NCBI RefSeq assembly: GCF_000002865.3
Contig: NW_001865044.1
Location: forward strand, 624,022-638,890
Source: Monosiga brevicollis MX1
Taxonomy: Eukaryota; Opisthokonta; Choanoflagellata; Craspedida; Salpingoecidae
DNA: 14,869 bases
Direction of reading: 5' to 3'
Part shown: positions 1 through 8,500 of the stretch, in pieces
Layout: each line of letters opens with the position of its first letter
Position numbering within the stretch: the first letter of the stretch is position 1
The notes under the pieces: generated by a model
Database searches by the model: none
Told to the model about the DNA's origin: nothing
What the model saw: the letters and a program-made list of their open reading frames with translations, nothing else
Program-made: the position numbers and the translations under genes

Positions 1-667
1 TGATGCGCTTGCTTTTGCGCAAAGCCAGCCGGCGCCACAATCCCACATCCAGAACAACTGTCCCATGTCCAACAGACCAAAGCAGACGACATCGGATCCA
101 TGTCCCTTGCTTCTTCGATCTCCCCACCCCACTGCCGGCCGACCTGTCCAGGTGTCAAGGCCACGCCTCCTCCACGACGATGTCGCGCTTGCCCATTCCT
201 CACGCCTCGGAAGCAACAAGCAGCAGCGGTCGCCCAATTTTACCCCTCTTGCACACCTCCCGCCTTGGTGGAGCGGCCTCATCAAGCAGGCCGAGCCCTG
301 CCACCCGTCAAAACATCATTGATGTGAATCAACACCTTGCGTGACCAAACCTCATGATGGTTGTTGTTGATGGACAGGCGGTTCATCAGGTCTCCCCACT
401 TGATGGCACTGACCGATGGATGTGTGTGCCCCACAAGGAACGCACAGCGCTGACTGGCCCGACGGTGGTGGTCCTTGCCTCTACATTCATCCTGGCTTCC
501 TGGCTTCATGTCGCCAAGCACGCGCGTGGCAACCTTGGCAACAAGTTGATTCTTTTTGGCGCGTCAAGTGTGGAGGTGCGCAGTCGTTTGGGATGAGCAA
601 GCACCAGGTCGTTTGGCAAAATGCATTGGTACATGGCGAAATACGCAAAAAAAAAAGCAAGCAGGCA

Positions 668-692
668 TGCATGACAACTTGCATGTCATGCA
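668..692. repeat. Perfect 9-bp inverted repeat with 7-bp spacer
   Basis: TGCATGACA, spacer ACTTGCA, TGTCATGCA. The arms are exact reverse complements. The site ends 18 bp before a TATAAG sequence, which would fit an upstream protein-binding site of a promoter. As RNA it could form a hairpin. Function is unknown. Confidence 0.8.
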
Positions 693-710
693 ATCAGGGT
701 TCTACTGGCG

Positions 711-716
711 TATAAG
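711..716 (+). promoter_or_regulatory. TATA-like box TATAAG
   Basis: TATAAG lies just downstream of the 9-bp inverted repeat. About 30 bp further is a CCGCG-TTT-CGCGG hairpin, and a plus-strand AATAAA follows at 934. Together these could bracket a short plus-strand transcript. No coding potential is recognised in that interval, so this is a weak call. Confidence 0.25.
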
Positions 717-933
717 AGTCAAAGATCAGAAGGGGCAGCGAGCAACCGCGTTTCGCGGGACCAAGCCCGCCGAGAACGTAAGCGCAACGACGAGGGTCAA
801 TCCTCTACCGCTGACCAGGCCTACGTAACAGAAGCGACAAGGGGAAAGATCATTACTGCAATGAGCCCAGCCCCCAAACACGCACACCCTTACGATGGGG
901 TGCCAACAGCCCCAAGTAGAAAAGACGCCACTC

Positions 934-939
934 AATAAA
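934..939 (+). promoter_or_regulatory. AATAAA polyadenylation-signal-like hexamer, plus strand
   Basis: A canonical hexamer in otherwise unassigned DNA. It is on the strand opposite to SART1, so it cannot serve SART1. It could end a plus-strand transcript starting upstream or be a chance occurrence. Confidence 0.25.
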
Positions 940-1185
940 CACAGTGCTAGGCCCACGCTTGAAACAAGCCAAGCAATCAACCACCAACAAAGCATGCATA
1001 GGTACAGACGTGCACATCTTGGCGTTTACAACCAAAATAGCCACTAGATCTGTCAACAGCCCATCCAATCGGGTCACGCCGCGAGCCAAACTGTGACTCT
1101 TGAGCGAGCGAGCGATATTCATGGGAATTTGACCGCAACTCGCAAACTGCGAGTCCTAGCGCTCGAGGCGCGCGCGCACATAGAC

Positions 1186-1318
1186 ACACCAACACACTAA
1201 CACACAAATACACTAACACACTAATACACAAATACACCAACACACCAACACACTCATACACTAATACACAAATACACCAACACACCAACACACCAACACA
1301 CCAACACACACAAACACC
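1186..1318. repeat. Tandem octamer minisatellite, unit ACACNAAY
   Basis: Fifteen consecutive 8-bp units (1186-1305) of the form ACACCAAC, ACACTAAC, ACACTAAT or ACACAAAT, with one ACACTCAT, then a CA-rich tail to 1318. There is a higher-order 40-bp period: the four-unit block starting at 1218 recurs at 1258. It lies 42 bp downstream of the SART1 stop. On the SART1 strand it reads as a GT-rich array (GTTGGTGT). The open frame it creates (Val/Cys/Leu repeats) is a low-complexity artefact. Confidence 0.95.
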
Positions 1319-1359
1319 AAAAGCAATGGACCATCGTGGAGAGCGCCCACAAGCCTCAC

Positions 1360-1779
1360 TCACGTCTGCGTGCCCGAGAGCACAAAATGACTGGCACCCG
1401 TGGCTTCTTGCTTGCGACGCATCGACTCGATCAGCGCCGGATCATCCGTCGCCGACTGCAACATCTTCATATCCTCCTCTCGACGCCGGCGTCGCTTCTC
1501 CAGCTTGTTCTTGCCTGAACCGTGACCATGAAAGGCATGAGACATGATGCGGAACGCGTCCTTTAGATCCACCTGCCGACCCTCCTCGTCCTTGTACTCA
1601 ATGTTAAAGCTGGGCTTGTACGAAGCCGCTTTGGCCGCAAACGGATCATGAGACGACGAGCCATATGAGCTGCCACGACGCCAGTCATCGCGCCCACCGC
1701 CACCTCGCTCGCGTTCACCCCGCGTATCAATCTGCGCATTGGTCGCGCGCAGCTTCGCCACCTTGCCCTCGCCTTCTGC
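1360..1779 (-). other. SART1: SART1 C-terminal conserved region
   Basis: This part of the last exon encodes the most conserved SART1 block: YKPSFNIEYKDEEGR, DAFRIMSHAFHGHGSGK, a basic RRRRR run and the terminal FVLSG. Human SART1 has the same order with similar spacing, so the 3' end of the gene is complete. It stops at a TGA (1362-1360). The preceding low-complexity stretch has Gly/Arg/Ser-rich sequence (GERERGGGGRDDWRRGSS) typical of spliceosomal proteins. Confidence 0.9.
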
Positions 1780-4700
1780 CTCCTTGGCCTTTTTCGCCTT
1801 GGCACTCCCCTCCAAGTAGCCTGAGCGCTTGGCCACCTTGAGGGCGTCCGCCAGACTAAAGCCCACGTTGCCTTCATCGTCCAGCAGCTGCTCCTCTTCC
1901 TCCTCGGCCGCTGCCGGCGCAGCCGGCTCGCTCTTGATCGAGCGTGCTGCGGCCCCAGTGGTGCTCGAACCCGAAGGTGCACTGGTCCAACGTGAAGGTG
2001 CCGGCGCATCCGGGGCCTCGTCCATGGCCGAGCTAGCTGGTTCGGCCTTGATCGGCACCGCTGCCTCCGGCTCGGGCTTAGGCGCCGCAGCCCGTCGTGT
2101 GGAGGCCTCTGGCTTGTCACCCAAACCTTGCACAAACTCGGTCATGCTCGTCAGCGTGATCCCCTGCTGCTCCGTCTCGATCGGCTCTACGCAAGCACCC
2201 CCGCAAAAGCCCGGCAGAGACGCATCAAATCACGGCCAGCAAATAGAGTGGGGCAGCACGGATAGGGAGATGGACATGCGATGAATACGCGAAAAGTAGA
2301 CCCAAAGGGGTGCCTTCATCGCGAACGACGCACCGTGCTTGGCGGATAGTTCGGCGTTGGAGCGCACCAGGTCAGCCACTAAGAGTGACATGGTTTTCCA
2401 CCAATGAATAAACACGACATGCACGATAAGCACGCGCGTGAGACCAGAGTTGCGCGCTCAACAAAAACATGAAAGCGGGGGAAAAAGGTGCTGGGACCAG
2501 GCCATCGTGGTGATCACACAACACAAGAGAAGAGAAGGACAATGCCAAGTTTGGACAGATCCCTTCCCCGGCCTTGATAACTTTGTTCATCAAGCTGCTT
2601 ACCATCGCGGGAAGCCTGGTGGCTCCGCTGCTTGGCCCGGCGGAGCTTATGCAAAGCCGCTTGTAGCTCCGACTCCATCTCATCTTCTTCATCTCCTACA
2701 CACCATTCAAAAACACGTCCGTCAGACTCAAGCCAGCCGAGCAGGGAAAAAAGCAAGCTTTGCCTCAGAGAAACATGGTCAGCTAAAGCGCGCGGCACCC
2801 GCCGTTGCCTCTGCGAGGCTCATGCGCACCAGCAGCATCGAGAAGGGTGTCCTGGTCCACCACGGTGTGTTCGGGCGTGTCCTGATCCATGGCTGCCGCT
2901 GTCCCAGATGTCGCTGTTGCTGTAGACTCTTCCACGTCATCCTGTCCCATGCTCAGCAAGTCGTCTGCCGTCAGCGCCTACATCGAAAGCAAAGCATCAG
3001 TGAGGTGTGCCCGTTACGTCGACCACGTGAATTCGATGGCCGTTGTCTGCCGCTTGCCCGAGCCGGGTTGGCGCCTACACCAATCGTCAACCCACCTTCT
3101 TAGGCTTGGATTTTTTCTTGCGCTTGCGCTTCTTCATGCGGGCGGCCTCATCTGTTGTGTAGTAATCGGATTGGCCCTGTATTCACGACACCAAGCACGA
3201 ACACAGGTACCAATGAGGAGCCGTTGGGCAAAAACAGTCGTGGCGACGACTTGCCGTGGCCTGATGCCGGGCAGGTTGGAGAAGAACATCAAACCAGAAT
3301 CGGGTTACTTACGTAATTGACGGCAGATTCAAGCGAGACAGTGCCTTTAAGACGCTCACGCACGAGATCCTCCTCTGTCGGCTCAGCCGCCGAGACCTGA
3401 AGAAGCGGTCATGAGCATCGTCGCAGTCCGGCGTTCCCGCACGTTCGCCCTCGGACCGAAAAGACCAGGATGAGAACGCACCTGTTGACCAATCACATAG
3501 CTGCCCGCCTTTAGGCGGGAGCCCGAACGGTCACCTGTGACAGCGTCAATGTTGTCATACTTTTCCAGCACAGACTTGGTTTTCTGTGGTTTGTGGCCCA
3601 CGTCCCACACAGGCCGATGCCAAGAGTCAAGCATATGAGAGTTAAACCCACGCCACGACATTTGTTGCCACATGTCTCGAGAATTTGAGGAAAAAAAAAA
3701 ACCTCGGGGGGCTCTGGCTCACGTACCAAGCCCAGAGGGTCATCGATGGCATCCATGGCGTGCGTTCGGCCCATCTTCTTCACCTCTTCCTGGCGTTCCC
3801 GGGCCTGGAAATGGAATCCATGAAAAGAGGTGAGAAGATGGGTGCGCACCACAACTTTCACACGCGACGCACCGCACCTTCTCATCATCAACCAAGTTAA
3901 CGTTTTCGAGAACATCGTTGTCGTCGTCATCATCCAGCACGCCTGTTTATGGAGAAAAATAAAATATAAAATAAAATAAAAAAATAAAATAAAAAAACAC
4001 CAACCATGAGGATTGCGTGGCAAATAACAACGTCCAAACCCTTTTGAAGGATGGAAAAGGTCACACACGCACCGCGGTCCTGCAGAGTAAAGACCATCTG
4101 ACTGCCGTCCTGGAGAGAGGTAGCCACATCGTGATCGACGCGCATGCCCTTGATGTCATTCACATCATACTTCTGTAATTGATATGATGATGGTGTAGGA
4201 AGAGGGAAGAATTGACGGCAAATTGAGTGTCTGTGTGGCCCACGCAGCGACCCACTGGGCAGACCAGAGAGGCGAAAGCGAGCAAGCGGAAAGGAGGGGG
4301 GGGGGGGCTAATGAGTGGCGAAAGTGCAAGCGTACGGGTGCGGCCTCGGCCTCCTTTTCCAAGGCCTCATCCATTTCGGCGAGTTTGCGCGCCTACACAT
4401 GCCGAGACACCCGACGCGACAATGTTCGTCATTAGGTCATTAGCCAGGTAAGGGAGCCAGAAGCGGGGCAGCACAATTTTGCAGCACTCCAAAGGGGTCA
4501 ATTTCTCGATTGGATTCTTTCAAATCAACCCAACCTGTTCCTCCGCCTCCTTGCGCCGCGCCAACTCGCGACTACGCTTGACCCATGCCATGGGATCATC
4601 ATCCTCGTCATCGTCGGCCTCGCCCAAACCCTTGACAGCCGAGAGTTTCTGGGTCATTTGTCGGCGCTCACGCTGTGTCTGCAACTTTTGCCGCATCTAC

Positions 4701-5187
4701 GACCAGATATTCACGTCAAGTTTTTGCCCATTAAAAAACGCGGCAAAGTCCATGGGATGGGAGTACATGGACACCGACATCAGAGAGATAAAGGCCCAGA
4801 GACCATCCTGGTCGGGGCTGGCAAAGAGGGTATGCCTACCTGCTCCGTGACCTGCTTCTCGTTGGGCAAGGAGGGGGCGATAAGAACGTCATTTTGCAAT
4901 TTGGACGTGCCCGGGGCAGCCGCGTCGGATGGCTGGTCAACGTTGAGTGGTTTCAGACCGAGCTTGGCACGCAATGCATTGGTGTCCTCCACGGACATGG
5001 AAATCTCCTTATCTGTGACAGAGGAACCGTGCAAGTCAGCTGAACAAAGCAGACACGCGCGCACACACACTCCACCCGTGCTCCCCCGAACCAAAAAGAA
5101 AAAACCCCAATCCTGCCAATCGTCAACCAGCACAAGCTTCACCAGCCGCGCCCACTGCCAGCGCCAGCAGACGTACGTACCCGTCAT
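1360..5187 (-). CDS. SART1: SART1/Snu66 homologue, U4/U6.U5 tri-snRNP splicing factor (13 coding exons)
   Basis: SART1 (yeast Snu66) is a nuclear protein that helps hold the U4/U6.U5 tri-snRNP together and is needed for spliceosome activation. Exons on the minus strand, 5' to 3': 5187-5181, 5012-4840, 4696-4535, 4392-4336, 4172-4073, 3942-3878, 3804-3727, 3583-3482, 3396-3313, 3176-3096, 2977-2830, 2695-2603, 2186-1360. All joins keep phase and use GT-AG, giving 658 aa (human is about 800). Family blocks follow in the expected order: EDTNALRAKLGLKPL near residue 11, a basic coiled segment 61-133, a DGSQMVFTLQDRGVL block then ENVNLVDDEK (to 188), SVLEKYD near 219, a basic KKRKRKKKSKPKK stretch ending at 303, and an acidic/basic helix in exon 12. 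The C terminus has YKPSFNIEYKDEEGR (573 on), FHGHGSGK and FVLSG. The ATG at 5187 was chosen because an in-frame TGA lies just upstream. IKAE (near 430) and IKSE (near 468) fit the SUMO consensus; their use is inferred. Confidence 0.93.
2187..2602 (-). other. Long last intron of SART1 (416 bp)
   Basis: The intron runs from donor GTAAGC to acceptor GCGTAG and is more than twice as long as any other SART1 intron (73-168 bp). Phase is kept across it (G joined to AG gives Glu). I found no family-matching exon inside. The human protein has an extra segment at this point, so a missed exon cannot be excluded. Confidence 0.65.
3955..3997. repeat. A/T-only AAAAT-type repeat in SART1 intron 5
   Basis: On the SART1 strand this is a T-rich tract directly upstream of the acceptor AAACAG, so it probably serves as the polypyrimidine tract of intron 5 (3943-4072). 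Confidence 0.85.
4296..4307. repeat. 12-base G homopolymer in SART1 intron 4
   Basis: Uninterrupted G run on the plus strand (C run on the transcript strand) inside intron 4 (4173-4335). It reads as part of the polypyrimidine-rich intron and is prone to length error. Confidence 0.85.
5181..5187 (-). other. SART1: SART1 start exon with only 7 coding bases
   Basis: The start codon plus four bases (ATGACGG) precede a donor GTACGT at 5180. The intron ends in CACAG and the next exon starts at 5012 with ATAAGG. Joined, the reading is M-T-D-K-E-I-S-M-S-V, in frame with the conserved SART1 block. Reading through the intron instead gives an unrelated stretch. Initiation at the internal ATG (4995-4993) would remove only seven residues, so it remains an alternative. 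Confidence 0.8.
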
Positions 5188-5390
5188 GGCGACCGGTCGC
5201 CGAGGCGGCAGCCAGAATGCTCCTCAACCAGCAACAGACGACTTGCAACGCAGTTGTCGACAAAATGACTTGCTACCACCTGTCAGTTCACCAGCGCCGA
5301 GACTTTGTCTGACATCAAGACAAATCATCCAGAACGCGAACGCAGAGAACGTGTTGAATAAAACTGTCTGACATTCTAGTTCAGCGTCTG

Positions 5391-5420
5391 TTTTTTTTTC
5401 TTTTTTTTCTTATTTTTCTT
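5391..5420. repeat. T-rich homopolymer tract in the divergent promoter
   Basis: Two long T runs broken by single C or A bases. Such tracts commonly disfavour nucleosomes in promoters, and that role is inferred here. Confidence 0.85.
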
Positions 5421-5450
5421 GCAAAGCCCTGTGGCGCCGCTGAGCTGCTC

Positions 5451-5482
5451 TGTGTGTGTGTGTGTGTGTGTGTCTGTGTGTG
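5451..5482. repeat. TG dinucleotide microsatellite
   Basis: An interrupted TG run with a single TC interruption near 5474, about 60 bp upstream of the UNC13-like start codon, probably in its 5' UTR or core promoter. Likely to vary in length between strains. Confidence 0.95.
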
Positions 5483-5541
5483 CCGCGCTGACTTCTTTGC
5501 TGGGTTGAGCGTGCTTCTGCCTGCCTCTGTTGTCGGAGGAA

Positions 5542-8500
5542 ATGGCGTCGTTGTCATCTTCCCTGGACCCGTCTGGTGAAGAGGCTGGTGGAGGCACTGC
5601 CAGCTCGGTGGCCTCAAATGAGCAGCCGCCGGCGCGATCGGCTGGGCATTGGGCCGGCAAGGCTGAAGCAACTGATGGCTCGACCGTTGAGGTTGAGCAT
5701 GACATCTCCGACCCACAAACGTAGGTCCATCGCAGCCCCTCGGATCCTCACCCGCTATTTACTGTCCTGCGCTATGACGATTCGTGCACCCCATCGCCTC
5801 ATTGCTCTCTGCCCTGGCCCGCTTTGCACGCATGCTGTGGCCTTTCAACTGCGACCCATCAGGCGGGAAAGGCTGAACAGCGCGCGCCCGACCGTCAATG
5901 TTACCGCACGCTGGCACGCTGCCAGTCGGCTTGCGCGCTCGGCATTTGGCAGCAGCGTGGTCGATCGGTGAGCCGTCGCAGATCGCCTGACTGTTGTTGT
6001 CAACCCCTTGACAGCCGGCCCAAGAGCTGCACATGCCTCATGAACCCATCGTTCTTCAGATCGCGCAAGCGCAAAGCCCTGGGTGACAATTTCTTTGATG
6101 TTTGGTCGTCCGTCAAGGCAGCCCGTCCTGTCGAACATCAAGCACACCATGTAGACAACGAACTGGTAAGAGTTGCCCTCTTGCCCCACGCCTCTGTCTG
6201 TTTTTGTCATCCAGCCCACCTTCGCCTTACCTCCCGACCTTGATGTGTACCAAGCTTAAAACGCGCTCGGCTGAAGCCGCCGTGGCGCATCGCATGATGC
6301 TGGTGCAAGAGCAAGATTATCGCCGCCACTTTGAAGCCGATGAGCTTGCACTCTCGCTGCTCCATACACTCCGCCTGGGTACCGCGCGCCAGCTCCCGCA
6401 ATCCAAGGTCAGACATTGTTCAAGCACACGCTGACTGAGCACATGCATGCACCCCAGTGTTGGCCCTTGATCCAGCTCATGACGACCATGTCCTGTTGCC
6501 GGCTGTTGTAGCTCACTTACAAAGAGTGCATTAGCTCCACCTTTGAAATCCCCCTCTCCTCCATTGCCCACCTCTACGAACAAGTGCATGAGAGTCCTTC
6601 ACCCACGCGGTTGAACCATCGCGTCGACATTCTGGCTTTGGATGTGAGCAACATCCCCCAAAGCCTGCAGGACGTGGGGGGCACCGTGCGCTGCGTCTTT
6701 GAAGTGGTCGCCCCGACCAAGACTGCCAAGCACAAGCGACAAGCCCGCTCCCTTGTTGTGAGTCATGCCCCAATCGCCTCTCGTCACACCCCAACCTGTG
6801 CTCTGTCGGCCAAAGTCAACTCGCAGCCGTCGCGTTGCTGGGCCATGACCCTGGAACCCTCCCGCATCGCCCAATAACCCTCGACTCTGCGTGCCAGCGT
6901 CGTGACTTTATGTATCAAACAGATGACCAAGCCATCAAACCCAAGCACCACTGGGATCTAGCCACAAAGGTCCAGACAATCGAGCCTGACAAGTGCTCAC
7001 TCCAGATTGAGGTGGGTGCATTTCATGCCTGGCTGCATGCTGTGCCAAACAGCACGACGCCTTGTATGCATACTCATCTACATCACTTGTCACGCCACGG
7101 TGCAGGTCTGGCACGTCGATTCCACGCTGATTCACGAGGTGGAGGAAGAACTAGAGGAGGATGCGGATGAGGCCAACTCTGTCCTAGATGATAAGACCTT
7201 TGATTGCCTCGACAACAATTTCAAGGCCAAAAACAAAAAGCTCAATGCCTCTAAAGGTGCGACGGCAATGACTCATCGCTCGCTGAATCAAGTCTCACCC
7301 ACGCGTTGCCCCTCTGATCCGGTTTGGTCTGATCCTTATTCATGCCATCTCTGCAGTGATCATGCGTCGCCTGCGCACTCTCAAAAAGCATACGAGCGCC
7401 TTGCTGAGTCGCAGCTCCCGGGGTCTGGACAGTTTGGCCTCGAGTGCTTCGGAAGCCTCGCTCTCCCTGAGCCGCGCGTCTCGCCTCGGCCATTCCGAGG
7501 AGCCAGGTTCGGACCCACCGTCGTATCTATCCTGACCCCCATGCTTGCTCGGCTGTGACCCCACTCGCCGTCTCCTGTTTGACCCTGTCCGTTTGATTGT
7601 GGCTGGGGCCTTAACTGCACGCGTACGCACCGGTGCTTTCGTGACGTCTAGAAATCGGCGGGCCCGGTCTCACGCTCATTGGCCGTGCTTTTCTTGAACT
7701 CGACACGCTTTCGGAGCAGCCTTCAGACCAGGTCCAGGCATCGCCTGTTGCCCCTTGCGTGGCCTGATCACTCCCCGGCGCTCAACACGCATTGTCTTGC
7801 TGGCTACTGCATCACTCAGGTTCTCCGCCTACACACCCTCAACAAAAAGCTGGACATGAAGGTATCCGTCATGGCCTGTCTCAAGCCTGTCGGTGAAACC
7901 GAGCTAACCACGTCCATCCGTCTCAAGCATCGTTGCATTACCCAACGCATCCTGGTCAAAGCTGGGGTGCAACACAAGGCCAAGGTACAACTGCACCCCG
8001 AATGTGCCTATCCATCAGCACTCTTGCTCTATGGCTGGCTGCTCATCTCCGCCTGTTTTTGTTTCGATGCATGCCCTTGCCAGCTTGATGAGGCTGTTGC
8101 CTGTGAAGACATGGTGAGTTTGAGAAGGCGCGAAGGACACTGTCTTTGATGCCTCTCCTCGATGTAGTCTAACGATTGCCATGGCACCGCATTCTGGTAT
8201 TTCTACAGACAGCATCGGAAGCAAGCAACGTGCCGTGGGACGGACACTTGGACACGCCTTCGATTGAGTTGCTCAAGACGCATGCAGATAGCCTAGGCGT
8301 GCCAAAACATCTGGCGCTGCTGGACTATTTTTGCATTCTCATGGAGCTCCATGGCCAGCTTCCCGTTGAGATTGAGGCCATTTGCAAGGTCATTGAGGCA
8401 AGTCGGGGCATGGCCTTCACCCAGCCTCTAGCTCTTTCTGCGGTTTTTTTCGTGTGTGTTTTTGTTGTTTTGGGCTGATGAACCACGCCCCGCCCGAGTA

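Larger units (their letters stand above)
1..1185. other. Intergenic region, no gene supported
   Basis: Several short open frames exist on both strands, but none has a recognisable domain and their overlap reflects low stop density. A minus-strand frame is open without a stop from 282 to the window edge, and another at 282-521 reads protein-like (KWGDLMNRLSINNNHHEVW), so the end of a neighbouring gene at the left edge is possible but unproven. Recognisable sites are an inverted repeat (668-692), a TATA-like box (711-716) and a plus-strand AATAAA (934-939). Confidence 0.5.
5188..5541. promoter_or_regulatory. Divergent promoter region shared by SART1 and the UNC13-like gene
   Basis: Only 354 bp separate the two start codons, which point away from each other, so both 5' UTRs and both core promoters must lie here unless distant untranslated exons exist. 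The region has no clear TATA box. It contains a T-rich tract (5391-5420) and a TG microsatellite (5451-5482) on the UNC13-like side. Confidence 0.65.

Noticed and set aside
736-830. Possible tRNA or other Pol III gene with a B-box-like GGGTCAATCC
   Set aside because: No acceptor stem, D arm or anticodon arm can be folded, and the apparent T-arm has a four-pair stem with a six-base loop. It also does not match U1, U2, U4, U5 or U6 as I know them.
1186-1318. CRISPR-like array
   Set aside because: Units are contiguous 8-mers with no unique spacers, in a eukaryotic context; it is a minisatellite.
977-1363. 128-codon minus-strand frame with a Val/Cys/Leu-repeat protein
   Set aside because: It is a translation of the octamer tandem repeat and overlaps the SART1 3' end; no family resembles it.
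1563-2135. 190-codon minus-strand frame rich in Arg/Pro
   Set aside because: Shifted-frame shadow of SART1 exon 13; arginine-rich translation comes from GC-rich codons.
1829-2284. 151-codon plus-strand frame with a Ser-rich run
   Set aside because: It is antisense to the SART1 last exon, whose minus-strand frame matches the family; the Ser run mirrors the Glu codons.
2438-3103. 221-codon plus-strand frame, the second longest in the window
   Set aside because: It runs antisense across SART1 exons 10-12 and their introns and has no recognisable domain; the minus-strand exons here match SART1 with correct phases.
7985-8083. Reading exon 9 of the UNC13-like gene on through to 8149
   Set aside because: The frame stays open, but the donor AAG|GTACAA and the acceptor TTGCCAG at 8083 bracket a typical intron, and the intron translation is low in family likeness.
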